Part shown: positions 43,746 to 54,824 of the stretch, piece after piece
Layout of the letters: the number at the start of each line of letters is the position of its first letter
Position numbering within the stretch: the stretch's first letter is position 1
The notes under the pieces: generated by a model
The model's database searches: none
The model's input: only the letters and a program-made list of their open reading frames with translations
What the model was told of the DNA's origin: nothing
Assembly: GCA_034509755.1 (NCBI GenBank)
Contig: CM067549.1
Location: 40,003,305-40,067,304 of the forward strand
Direction of reading: 5' to 3'
Source: Anisodus tanguticus
Lineage: Eukaryota; Streptophyta; Magnoliopsida; Solanales; Solanaceae
Length of the DNA stretch: 64,000 bases
Position numbers and translations under genes: made by a program

Positions 43746-45525
43746 CTGTTTTTGGAAGATTCGAAAATGGGAATGTTGTCTCGTCGAATGTGACGTGATG
43801 AGATATATGGATCTGATGAGTCGACAAGTCATAGCATAGATAGCCCCTATGGTTCGGCGGAAATCCTAGAAAGACACATGGAGTGGACCTAGGAGCGAGC
43901 TTGTGAGGGGCGGTGGAGCTAAGGTTGGGATAGCACAGACAACCAAAAATCCGTAGATGATCATAAGAGGGGATTCTATGGTAGATGATTTCGGTAGGGG
44001 TCATATTGTGAAGAGTGCTAGTAGGGAGAATATTTAGAGTGTATTCTGACAGTTTAGCAGCATTGACCCAGAAGGGTGGAGGGAGGGAGGCATGAATCAA
44101 TAGGGTGCGAATCATATTGTTAATGGTGCGGATGATTCTTTCAGCTTTACCGTTTTGTGGTGATGTGTGAGGGCAGGAGAAGCGAAAGACCATGCCATTA
44201 TTGGTAAAAAAGCGGTGAAACATAGAGTTATTGAATTCACGACCATTATCGCACTGAAATGATTTTATGTCTATTCCAAATTGTGTTTGAATGAACTTGC
44301 GAAACTCAAGAAATTTGACAAACACTTCCGATTTAAATTTAAGAGGGTATAACCAAACGTAGTGTGAAAAATCATCAAGCAACACAAGATAGTATTTATG
44401 ACCGAGAGAACTAGGGATAGGAGATGTCCATAAATCGGCATGTATGAGATCAAAAGGAGCAAATGTAACACTAGTAGATGATTTGAACGGAAGACGAATA
44501 TGTTTGCCTAAAGAGCAAGAAACACAATTTTGGGCAAGTTTCCCATTACAAGCAATGAAATTGTTGCCTCTAAGAAAATTAAAAACTGGAACTCCTGGAT
44601 GACCAAGCCTATTATGCCAAGTTGAAGAAGAAACAGCCGCTAGAGTGACGGGAGAGCAAGATCTGCCAGCGGAGGTGGAAGTGAATGGATAGAGAGCCCC
44701 CGTGCTATTGCATCTCGTAAGAGGTGTCCTCGTATGAAGATCATTGACAGTAAAACCAAAAGGGTCAAAATCCACAGATACAAAATTATTACAAGTAAAT
44801 TGGTAGACAGATATGAGGTTCTTAATCATGTGTGGGGCATATAGGGTGTTTTTGAGGGAGAAGGGTGGATGAGGAGGTTGTGTGTATGAGGTACCATAAC
44901 CCTTAACTGGAATGCATTGTCCACTACCAACTGTAACATATTGAGGATGCTTTAAACGAAACAATTTAAGAATAGTACCTGCAGACTGGGTGACGTGAGA
45001 TGTGGCGCCTGAGTCCATGTACCAAGTATTGTCAGGTTGTTGCATAGAGAGGGTGCTGAACGCCTGACCCAACTTAGTGGGTGTCATGCCGGAGGAGGGC
45101 TGCGGGACCTGACCTTGCATGAAGTGGGCTCGCTTTGTGGGGGTTGGAGCGGGGCCTAACAAACCGGGGTAAGAATACGGATTGTATGGCTGCTGGTACT
45201 GGAATGGATTTGGCGCCACGGCTCTGAACTGGGGCGCCGCGGCTCTGTACTGGGGCACCGCGGCGCTGTAGATGAACTGCTGAGGAGCCGCGACCCAGTT
45301 GTTCTGCGATCTCTGTTGCTGTTGCTGCTGTTGGTTCTGTTGACCGCGACCCTTGCCACGACCACGGCCTCCTCTACCGCCGCGGCCTTTTCCACCCTTG
45401 CCGCCGCGGCCCTGCCGCTGTTGGGAGTTGTCTGATGGTATCTGATCTTGGGGTTGCGTGTCGACAGCTAACACTTGCTGGGCGTGCTCATCTTGCTTAG
45501 CACGACGGGTTTCTTCGAGCAACAA
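43729..45525 (-). pseudogene. Copia D gag tail, protease and integrase (598-codon open frame)
   Basis: A long open frame. First comes a Gly/Arg- and Gln-rich tail (GRGGKGGKGRGGRGG, then a Q run) in place of a zinc knuckle. The intact protease box NTWYMDSGATSHVT lies at about residue 170. The integrase HHCC module follows (WHNRLGHPGVPVFNFLRGNN, CVSCSLGKHIRLPF). The DDE core has IHADLWTSPIPSSLGHKYYL, FQCDNGREFNNSMFHRFFTN and CPHTSPQNGKAERIIRT. The frame ends with CLCYPN and CVFLGFPPNHRGYLCYDLST. All catalytic residues are visible. Upstream a TAA at about 45526 separates it from gag. Confidence 0.92.
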
Positions 45526-46164
45526 TTATGAGCGAGCTTTGTTAAAACTCGGTAGCGGATCTGCCTGTTGAATAATGGTGACCAAAATATCATATTCGCC
45601 CTTAGTAAGGCCAGAAATCATTTGTAGCACCATTTTATCGTCAGTGACAGGCGTGCCGATGTTGGAGAGTTGATCCGCTAGAAGTTTAAGTCGCTTGCGG
45701 TACTCGGAGACATTGGAGAAGTTTTCAAGACGTGTTTTGTTGAACTCGTTCTTCCAAATATACGGCACGAGTGTGCTTGTTGTCCCGAAAAATTTCCTCC
45801 AAACGATTCCACAAGTCAAGGGTCATGTGAGTCGATTTCATGATAGTAAGGAGCAAATCCGAGAGATACTACCATATATCCATTGTTTGACGCCGGCGTC
45901 GAGACGATGCCAGATAGAATCATCAACCTCCGTAGGGCGCGGAATAGTGTCGTCAATATGGTCAAGCACGTTATAGAGACATGCATGATTGCGAAAAAGT
46001 TCAACCCAGGGAGAATACTGGTTGTTTTCTTGATCAAGAATAATAGGAATATGGTTCTTGATGTTGGAAACAGTAAGGGCGGGATGAAACGGGGATGATG
46101 ACTTTGTGGTGAGATTTGTGGAGGTAGAAGCGTTAGAAAGTGTGGAAGAATCAGGGATAGCCAT
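45526..46164 (-). pseudogene. Copia D gag
   Basis: The start ATG lies at 46164: MAIPDSSTLSNASTSTNLTT, then FHPALTVSNIKNHIPIILDQ and NNQYSPWVELFRNHACLYNV. A frameshift near 45825 moves the continuation to KNEFNKTRLENFSNVSEYRK, LKLLADQLSNIGTPVTDDKM, which ends at a TAA (45526). Capsid-like gag of the UBN2 type. Confidence 0.88.
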
Positions 46165-46301
46165 TTAGAGAAGAGAAGAAAGGAAGAACAAAACCCGAAA
46201 AACAAGAAGAAAATCCAGGAGGGCCGCGGCGTAGGAGAGGCAGCCGGCGGCTGTGGAAGAGAAAGGTTTTTAGGGTTTTGTTTATTTGGCTCTTGATACC
46301 A

Positions 46302-46507
46302 TGTTAGATGATATTAATCTCCCTTGGGGAGTCTTTCATTAATATCAAGGTATATATAGAGTACAATATTCATCCCTTATACAATAGGAATCCTAAGCCT
46401 ATACAAAAGAGGAATCCTAGTCTTACCATAATTATATTTACACAATATATGAAAATATTCTAATTATGGGTAGGGAATATATTGTTTCCTATATTTACAC
46501 GTTTACA
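46302..46507 (-). repeat. Copia D 5' LTR
   Basis: 206 bp, nearly identical to 41615-41820. GTATATATAGAG (plus) or its complement is the only TATA-like block. Confidence 0.95.
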
Positions 46508-46512
46508 CTATC

Positions 46513-47727
46513 CAATAACGGACTTTCTCTATATTTATATCTATGCAACTAGTTCTTTCACTTGCTTCAAATCCATCCATAAATTTTATCTTATGAAAAT
46601 ATCAAAAACGCTCCACTCTCTCAAATCATCTTCCCAAATCTCTCAAAATCATATTCACAAATCTATCAAACCATCAAAGTTTCTCGTTAAAATAGCTTTC
46701 AAAATTTCAAACTCAATTTCTCTCTTTCAAAAATCTTCAACTCTCCCAAATCTCTCATATTATATCCATAAATCTCTCAAACCATCATCACAATACTTGC
46801 TAACAATATATCAGTATCTCTATGTTCCACATGTTAATGTTTTTGAGTTTTTCACGACTTTGATACAAAATTATTCATAATGATATACAAAATAACTATG
46901 AAAAACAAAGTGTGTGTCATTTATTCATTTGATAAGAGATATACATAATTTTTCATAATATATAGCAAAAAAGATTATGGGTGTCATTCATTCATTTTGA
47001 TAAACATAATTTTTAATTATCTGATATACATATTAGGTTACAAGTTCTTCCTGTTAATATACAACAACACAATATGTAAAAAATAATAATTAATTGATAG
47101 TTTCAACATGTAGATATACATATGCATTCACTCTATGATATACACATTTGTATCCTACGTTTTTTTCATTACAATGGACAACAACGTAAATACAAAGTTA
47201 TTTACTCATTGATATACATATTCGTATAATATGGTTATTCATAATAATATACAACAACATAAATTATAAACAAACACGTTGATTCCAGCACTCACTCTTG
47301 TTCATCATCATCTCAATAGCCAATCAACGGGACGGTATATCATTCTCTTTCGCTGATATACACAAGAAATACATTTTGAAATCTTTTTTTTTCTTCAACT
47401 CGATTTATACAAGCAAACCCATATGCTTGTCAATCAATAATGGTGGAGAATCTGTTGCATCCCTCTTTAACCTCCTTCACAGACCTGTCGGACCGGGGTG
47501 TGGGGGCTCTTGGGGTGGGAGTTCCACCTTTTTGGAAAATAATGGTGGAGAATCATTGCCAGCCTTGTAATTAATATCTAGCATTAACTTCGGCATGCTG
47601 GATAATTATTGGTAAATTCGATATGGAATTCAGTTTAAACTTTAAACATGTGACTGCAATTGTACGGAATCCCTCGTATCTTACCCAAAATAAATCGTAT
47701 GGAATCACTCCATTATTACGTTCCTCG

Positions 47728-47781
<54 letters not shown>

Positions 47782-48134
47782 ATTAACATATTACAGATCC
47801 TTCACTGGATTACTTCAATTCGGGCAGTTTCTTTTCTTCTTTCTTTTTTACATGTTGATTTCTTCAAATAAGAAAGTAATATAGAAACATGAAAACACTT
47901 ATATATGATTTGCCAGAAGGTTATATATGTACCTTAATCTCTCTCACTTTCCCTCCGGATGCACTAAAATTGTCAGTTTCTCAACTTTTCGCTCAACGAC
48001 ATAGTCGAACGTCGTCAATCTTGTTAAATTATTCCAATTCTTTAAGACTTTGCAACTATGCAGTGTTTGTATTATTTATTGTATCTCATTTATGAAAGTA
48101 ACACACCTTATCTTTATCTTTCATTATTGTTTAA
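46513..48134. other. AT-rich spacer with a TA microsatellite
   Basis: No gene recognised. Plus-strand frames here are low-complexity. A pure (TA)n tract of about 51 bp lies at 47729-47779. Confidence 0.5.
47729..47779. repeat. (TA)n microsatellite
   Basis: About 25 uninterrupted TA dinucleotides. Confidence 0.95.
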
Positions 48135-48139
48135 GTAAT

Positions 48140-48504
48140 TGTTAAACAAGGAAATATTTCTGTGATATACACTGAATATACAAAAGTGTATATCACAGGA
48201 ATACAATGGACTGGACTGACAACTCTCGGCAGTGGGCTCTCGGCAGTGGCCCAACAGATCACCAACAAGCCCATTCTCGGACAGATTGTAGAAAATGCAA
48301 TCTTGTATATATGATATATATATTTGTAGTATATTGTAGTGTAAATGTGACCTTAATTAGTGCTATACACTTACCATAATTGTATAGTTAGAATTATGGT
48401 AGAATAAGGTTTTAGGAATAGAATAGGAATAAGATTCTCCTATTTTGTAACTTGTATAAATACCTTTCAATTTATGAAAATAATCAAGGGGATTATTTCT
48501 TTCA
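48140..48504 (+). repeat. Copia E 5' LTR (365 bp)
   Basis: TGTTAAACAAGG to TTATTTCTTTCA. It contains a perfect 14-bp-stem inverted repeat (48160-48198). A short duplication of CTCTCGGCAGTGGG near 48228-48256, absent from the other LTR, accounts for most of the 14-bp length difference. Confidence 0.93.
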
Positions 48505-48658
48505 TAGTATCAAGAGTCTAGGTCTAAACAAAAGTTTTCTCTCCTAACTTTTGAACCCTCTCTCTCGGCCGAGACCCCCCTCGAGTTTCTCTCCCAAATT
48601 TCGTCTTCCGCTCTCAAAAACCTCTCTTAAATTTTCCCTCCTTCTTTGTTCTTTCAAT

Positions 48659-49447
48659 ATGTCTAAGAACAATTATCATCCTGCCCTCATGGTTTCTAAC
48701 GTCAAGAACAATATCCCAATTGCACTTGAAATGGAAAACGTCCAATATGCGACGTGGGCAGAATTGTTTAAAATACACGCTATCTCCCATCAAGTTATCC
48801 ATCACATAATTCCTCCCGCTACACCTCTTCCCGCGGAGGATCCTCAATTATGGATTACGCTTGATGCTACCGTTCTCCAGTGGATATATTCCACTATTTC
48901 GGTTGACCTTTTACAGACGATTATTGAGCCGGATACCACGGCTATGGCTACTTGGAATAGATTGCGTGACATATTCCAAGATAACCAACATTCACGTGCC
49001 GTCATACTCGAGCAGGAATTCTCTCTCGTTCGCATGGAAGAATTTCCAAACGTCTCTGCATATTGCAAGAAACTCAAGGAGTTGGCGGATCAACTCCGTA
49101 ATGTTGGCGGACCTGTAACAAATAATCGTTTAGTTCTACAATTGGTTGCCGGCCTTTCGGAGGCCTATAATGGTGTTGGAACTCTCTTTCGTCAAAGCAA
49201 CCCTCTTCCCGCCTTTTATCAAGCCCACTCTATGCTTACTTTGGAAGAAGTCGGTTTGGCAAAAAAGGCGGCTACCGGAACAAGCCCTATCGTCATGATG
49301 GCGTCCTCCCCAAGTTCTTCGGGTTTTGTTGAGAAATCGGGCCAAAACCATACTCATGGTGGCAGCAAAAATAATCGTAAGAATAATAAAAATCGCGGGG
49401 GCAAACGCGACGGTTCCGGTGGTCAGCAAGCAGTGGGCCCCGTCCAG
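48659..49447 (+). CDS. Copia E gag (intact frame)
   Basis: The frame is open from 48551, but the start at 48659 (MSKNNYHPALMVSNVKNNIP) matches gag starts of copia C and D and follows a leader of usual length. About 262 residues with the UBN2-type gag core: MENVQYATWAELFKIHAISH, LDATVLQWIYSTISVDLLQT, WNRLRDIFQDNQHSRAVILE, YCKKLKELADQLRNVGGPVT and RLVLQLVAGLSEAYNGVGTL. A basic Asn/Lys/Gly-rich tail follows (NRKNNKNRGGKRDGSGGQQ). No zinc knuckle is present. It ends at TGA before a GC-rich spacer in which the frame is broken. It forms virus-like particles in working relatives; here only gag could still be made. Confidence 0.85.
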
Positions 49448-50032
49448 TGAATACTGGCCCACCGCCCCTGGTCCTAACAGTGGGGCCCATGGCAGTGGGG
49501 CTGGGGCAGTGGGCCATGGGCTAGCAGCCCCTACTACCCAGCGAATTCCAGGCGCCGCCGGATCGGCTAGCAATTCCAGTCCGAAGAACTCCGGCGGTGG
49601 CGGCCATCGGCCGGTGGCCCAAGAACGCCGGTTCCGGCGAATACGACCCAGTTCAGTCATGTCCTGGAATACTTGGGCCCCGATCTCTGCAAGCCCACCA
49701 CGCAGCAGGCCCCACTCAGATCGATATCGAGCCCGATGCACACATTGGGGTTGACTCAACCGGACCCAAATTGGTATATGGACACCGGTGCCACTACTCA
49801 CATGACTTCCGATTCAGGTACTCTCTCATCTTATTCCAATTTGAGCAACCCTCGGGGTATAATTATTGGTAATGACAACTCTATTCCAATTCAGGGTTAT
49901 GGTCAGAAAACGTTGTCTCCCCCCAATCCACCCCTTATCTTGAAAAATACTTTACATGCCCCTAAATTGATTAAAAAATTAGTGTCTGTCCGAAAGTTCA
50001 CCACTGACAATTTTGTTTCTGTTTAATTTGAT
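49448..50032 (+). pseudogene. Copia E gag tail and protease
   Basis: A GC-rich tail in shifted frames, then PDPNWYMDTGATTHMTSDSG with an intact DTG protease box near 49775. It continues IIIGNDNSIPIQGYGQKTLS and LHAPKLIKKLVSVRKFTTDN. A stop at about 50025 (SV* where relatives read SVEFD) ends the frame. Confidence 0.85.
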
Positions 50033-51346
50033 ACTTTTGGTTTCTCTGTGAAGGATTTCAAGACGGGGAGTCATCTCATGAGGTGTGATAGTAGGGGGGA
50101 CCTTTATCCTATCATGCCCGGTTTCAGTCCATCGAGTCAAGCCTTGCCGTCAGCTTTTGCAGCCATTTCTCATTCCTTGTGGCATGCTCGCCTTGGTCAT
50201 CCGGGATCTTCTATTTTATCAGTTTTAGATAAAAATAACTTTATTTCTTGTAAGGGTACAAGTCGTACTCAACTTTGTCAATCTTGTTCGTTAGGAAAAA
50301 TTGTTAAGTTGCCATTTGTGGACTCAAATTCTCATACTTCAAAGCCTTTTGATATTATTCATAGCGACCTATGGACGTCTCCTGCTCTAAGTTCGTTAGG
50401 TCATCGATATTATGTTCTGTTTTTGGATGATTATTCTAAATTTTTATGAACGTTTCCAATTGCCAATAAATCTCAAGTGTTTTCTGTCTTCATAAAATTT
50501 AGAGCATTCATTAGAACACAATTCGAAAGAGAAATAAAAAATATTCAGTGTGATAATGGGAAAGAGTATGACAATAGGGTGTTTCGGGAGTTCTGTGATA
50601 ATAATGGGATCAATTTTCATTTTTTGTGCCCTCATACATCTTCTCAAAATAGGAAAGCCGAACGCAAAATTCGTTCCATAAATAACATTGTCCGCACTCT
50701 CTTACTTCATGCTTCCGTACCCCCATATATTTGGCATCATGCTCTGCAAATGCCAACATATCTCCTTAACATAATTCTGTCCAAAGGTCTGACATATTCT
50801 TCCCCCCTCCAAATCCTATATAATAAGAACCTTTCTTATTCTCATCTTCTGGTCTTTGAGTGCTTGTGTTATCCGTTATTCCCATCCACCACAATTAACA
50901 AACTTCAGGCTCGGTCTACTCCGTGTGTATTTTTGGGTTATCCGTCTAATCATCGTGGTTATAAATGCTTTGATTTATCCTCCAAGAAAATCATAATTAA
51001 TCGCCATGTCATTTTTGATGAAACCCAATTTTCTTTTACGAAAGTTCATACTCCCGAGCCTAGGTCGTATAATTTTTTGGATGACCAAATATCCCCGTAT
51101 ATTATTCGGCATTTTTCGGACATTTCCCGCACCCAAAACTCTCCAGCGGGCCCACTGCCCGCTGGCCCCACTGTACCGTCCCACATTCCGATTCTTGGAT
51201 CGGTCCCCAAGAATTGGGCCGGTCCGACAATTCGGAACCGGTCCGATGGTCGCTCCGATTCCCGATTTGGGCCGAGGCCCATTGCCTCGCTGCCGGCTCC
51301 GTCCCGAGCCCAGCAAATTTCCAAAATTCACTCAATTCTTCCTTGA
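50033..51346 (+). pseudogene. Copia E integrase
   Basis: First frame 50048-50449: LWHARLGHPGSSILSVLDKN, CQSCSLGKIVKLPF and IIHSDLWTSPALSSLGHRYY, with a stop where relatives have Trp (FL*TF). Second part 50477-51346: IQCDNGKEYDNRVFREFCDN, FLCPHTSSQNRKAERKIRSI, LLNIILSKGLTYSSPLQILY and CVFLGYPSNHRGYKCFDLSS. The Gly of the QNGKAE motif is Arg. The catalytic D, D and E positions remain. Confidence 0.9.
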
Positions 51347-52983
51347 GTCATAGACCGGTCACTCGTAGTCAGCGGGATATTTTTACACCTAAAAGACATT
51401 TTAATTTACATTCTGATGTCTCTAAATCCCCCTTGCCCCGTAATCCTGTGTCCACCTTAAATGACCCTAATTGAAAGATTGCTATGACTGATGAATATAA
51501 TGCTCTTATTGATAATAAGACGTGGGAGTTGGTGCCTCGTCCTTCTGGTATTAATGTTATCAAATTTATATGGATTTTTGTTCATAAGGAGAATTCAGAT
51601 GGGTCATTTGTTCGACATAAGGCGCGGCTGATAGGTGATGGTAAGACTCAGTAGGTTGGGATAGATTGTGGGGAGACGTTTAGCCCGGTAGTCTAGCTGG
51701 CTACTATTCGCACTGTGCTTAGCTTGACTCTTTCAAATACTTGGCCTATTCATCAGTTGGATGTCAAGAATGCTTTCCTACATGGTGATCTCAAGGAAAT
51801 AATCTATATGCATCAGCCGTTGGGTTTCAGGGATCCCAACCGTCCTCATCATGTCTGTTTGTTGAAAAATTCCTTATATGGGCTTAAGTAGTCTTCACGG
51901 GCCTGGTATACGAGGTTTGCTGACTTTGTTTCGACTATTGGGTTCACTCATAGCAGGTCAGATAATTCCTTGTTCATCTACCGTCGTGGTTCGTCCTTGG
52001 CCTACATTCTGTTGTATGTGGATGATATCATTTTGACTGCTTCTTTCGATGCCTTGCGCCAGTTTATCATGGCTATGCTCAGTTCTGAGTTTTCTATGAA
52101 AGACTTAGGGCCCTTGAGTTACTTTTTGGGGATTACCGTCAAGCGTCATTCATGTGGTTTATTTTTGTCACAAAGAAAGTATGCAGCTGAGATCATCGAG
52201 AGGGCTGGGATGTCATCCTGTAAGTCCACTTCCACTCAAGTTGATGCATAACCCAAGCTTAGTGTCGCGGCAGGTGCACCATACGAGGACTCGATCCGCT
52301 ATCGCAGTCTTGCAGGGGCCCTCCACTATCTTACCTTTACCAGATCGGATATTACATATGCTGTTCAGCAGGTGTGTTTATTCATGCATGATCCCAGAGT
52401 TGAGCACATGAATGCAATCAAACGCATCATTCAATATATTCAGGGGACACTGGACTATGGTTTGCACTTGTATCCTTCGTCTACATCCACACTTGTCTCT
52501 TACACGGATGTTGATTGGGGTGGTTGTCCCGACACCAGTCGGTCGACGTCTGGTTACTGTATGTTCCTTGGCAACAACTTGGTCTCCTGGTCGGCAAAGC
52601 GTCAGGCAACTCTATCACGCTCAAGTACAGATGCAGAATATCGAGGGGTAGCGAATGTGGTCTCCGAATCATGTTGGCTCCATAATTTTCTTTTGGAGCT
52701 TCATTGTCCCATTCAGAAGGCAACCTTGGTATATTGCAATAACATTAGTGCCATCTACCTTTCAGGTAATCCGGTTCAACACCAACGCACCAAGCATATC
52801 GAAATGGATATTCACTTTGTCAGTGAAAAGGTTACAAAGGCTCACGTTCGCGTATGCCATGTCCCGTCTCGTTATCAAATTGCAGACATCTTTACAAAGG
52901 GTCTACCAGCGGTCCTTTTTGAAGATTTTAGGGACAGTCTCAGCGTTCGAAGACCACCCGCTATGACTGCGGGGGTGTGTTAA
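51347..52983 (+). pseudogene. Copia E reverse transcriptase and RNase H
   Basis: RT begins ITPKRHFNLHSDV-like (51390), with stops at 51472, 51652, 51694 and 51888. It retains LDVKNAFLHGDLKEIIYMHQ and an intact LLYVDDIILTASF near 52010 (open frame 51970-52251). RNase H is a clean 203-codon frame at 52372-52983: VSYTDVDWGGCPDTSRSTSG, SSTDAEYRGVANVVSESCW, LVYCNNISAIYLSGNPVQHQ and YQIADIFTKGLPAVLFEDFR. The Asp of the usual YCDN motif is Asn. Confidence 0.88.
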
Positions 52984-53328
52984 ACAAGAAAATATTCCTG
53001 TGATATACACTGAATATACAGAAGTGTATATCATAGGAATACAATGGACTGGACTGGCAGCTCTAAGCAATGGCCCAACAGATCACCAACAAGCCCATTC
53101 CAAGATAGATTGTAGAAAATGCAATCTTGTATATATGGTATATATATTTGTAGTATATTGTAGTGTAAATGTTACCTTAATTAGTGTTATACACTTACCA
53201 TAATTGTATAGTTAGAATTATGGTAGAATAAGGTTTTAGGAATAGAATAGGAATAAGATTCTCCTATTTTGTAACTTGTATAAATACCTTTCAATTTATT
53301 AAAATAATCAAGGGGATTATTTCTTTCA
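52978..53328 (+). repeat. Copia E 3' LTR (351 bp)
   Basis: Matches the 5' LTR with scattered changes; the hairpin at 52998-53036 has one stem mismatch. Confidence 0.93.
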
Positions 53329-53489
53329 ATAATTTTCTTGGTAATTCTGAATTAAGAAAGTTTAATTTTTGGTGTATTCATTAAGAAGACAAAGGAGGAA
53401 TTGAGACTAGTGAGTGACGCTTTGCGATCGCGGGAGGTGGGCCGTGTTGGCGTAGAAGGGTCTAGGAAGTGGGTCAGGTCGGTAGTCTT

Positions 53490-53917
53490 CGGTAACAGCC
53501 TAGCCCTCTAGTGATAATGTCCGTTTTGGGCCTAGGCCCGCACGACTTTAAAACGTGTCACTAGGGTCTAAGGCCTGCTTACTTATATACTCGGCATCTA
53601 TACTGTATTTTGCCGATGTGAGACTCGTAAGCTAGGGTGTCCCATACACCTCTTTTTGCCTAGACTCAGCACTGAGGTTTGCCCCGCCTACCAGGATTTC
53701 CTAAACTCAGTTGAACTCAGACCCACACTAACAAGGCTGACACATGAGTGACTCTGATACCATCTGTTACAGCCCAACTCACTAGTGATATTGTCCACTT
53801 TGGGCCTAGTCCCCACACGACTTTAAAATGCATTACTAGGGTCTAAATCCAGCTTACTTATATACCAAACATCTCTCCTGTATTTTGCTGATGTGAGATT
53901 CCCAAGCTAGGGTGTCA
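53490..53917 (-). mobile_element. TRIM-like miniature LTR element
   Basis: Two direct repeats of about 153 bp, 53490-53644 and 53765-53917. They share CTAGTGATA(A/T)TGTCC, TTTGGGCCTAG, ACGACTTTAAAA, TTACTTATATAC and GCTAGGGTGTC. Between them are about 120 bp without coding. On the minus strand the right copy ends GGCTGTAACA and is followed after two bases by TGGTATCAGAGTCA, an initiator Met primer-binding site. This fixes the orientation and identifies the repeats as LTRs. The sequence recalls the Cassandra group, but I did not see its 5S-rRNA-like part, so the family is left open. No target duplication found. Confidence 0.7.
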
Positions 53918-54824
53918 TATCTTTGTAGTCGTGGACTAGGCCTCGCGATCGCGAAAACAAATTTTTGGGCCAGTCGCGGAGACTCATCATGATTGCGTTG
54001 GTCTGTTCGCGATCACGATGTGAGGTCGAGCTAAACAATGCATTTCTTTCCCAACCTCGAACTTAGACTTTATAACCCCGTATTTCAAGTTCTAGAGCTT
54101 GATTTGAGGTGATTTCAAAGGCATTTGGATTGTTTAAGCTAGGGAGTGAGGTTCTAATCCTAAATTTAATAATTTCTCCTGATTCCTTCCTTTAATTAGC
54201 ATTGTAAATTATGATTTGGGGTTGAAAATTAGAGATTTTAGCCCTAAATTTTGGATTATGAAATTATCAAAATTGGAAGTCGATTCATGATTAGTTTTGG
54301 ATGATTTTTTGGATTTAGTCTAATTAAGTGACGGGTAAACTGATTTTTTAATAAAAATTCAATTTTGCCCTTGGGGGCTCGAGTTTGACTTTTTGAATTC
54401 CGAATTAAAGTATAGCAATATGAGTGTCTATGGACCCGTATACCCATGTAGATAACGTATTTGATAGTTTGGGATCGTTCAAAGACCTTGAGGAGAGAAA
54501 ATGCAATTTCTTGATATTTGTGGCACGTGCTCAAATTTTGAGGTATGTTAAGACTTTTGATTTCGCTTGAGGGACGTTTTCGTTAAGTAAAGATAAAATG
54601 GAATAACAATGGGGTAAGGGCGTAATAAGGGGTCTCGTATCCGTGATATGATGGGAATTGGTACGAGTATCGGTGCTGTGATTTGGAAAATTATATTATA
54701 TTCGAGTCATTTTATGTATGTGGTCTGAATGCCAAATCATGTGGGCATTAGCTGTTATGTGTTATATATAGACTTGATTGTTGTTGTATTAGCATATGAA
54801 CGAACCCCATACACCCATGGTAAT
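53918..54824. other. Probable remnant of an older LTR (gypsy-like)
   Basis: Contains CGCGATCGCG-type palindromic words (53947-54020, also 53427-53440 on the other side of the TRIM). The long, moderately AT-rich, non-coding text is of the kind seen in Ty3/gypsy LTRs. No ends or target site could be defined. This is texture-based. Confidence 0.3.

Larger units (their letters stand above)
41615..46507 (-). mobile_element. Ty1/copia retrotransposon D, complete length, recent but frameshifted
   Basis: A 4.9-kb minus-strand element. LTRs are 41615-41820 and 46302-46507 (206 bp each, TG..CA), flanked by CTATC at 41610-41614 and 46508-46512. The 5' LTR (right) is followed on the minus strand by TGGTATCAAGAGCC (primer-binding site). 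The 3' LTR (left) is preceded by GAAGGGGTG (polypurine tract). The LTRs differ at only four positions by my alignment. Gene order is gag, protease, integrase, RT, RNase H, in one family with copia B. Breaks: frameshift in gag near 45830, stop at 45526, frameshift near 43745, and more in RT and RNase H. Confidence 0.95.
48140..53328 (+). mobile_element. Ty1/copia retrotransposon E, complete length, inactive
   Basis: A 5.2-kb plus-strand element. LTRs are 48140-48504 (365 bp) and 52978-53328 (351 bp), TG..CA. Flanks are GTAAT (48135-48139) and ATAAT (53329-53333), one mismatch. The primer-binding site after the 5' LTR reads TAGTATCAAGAGTC (TGG changed to TAG); the polypurine tract GCGGGGGTG precedes the 3' LTR. 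Gag is intact and the RT box YVDD is kept, but protease-integrase and RT contain stops and frameshifts. Same family as copia C. Confidence 0.94.
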
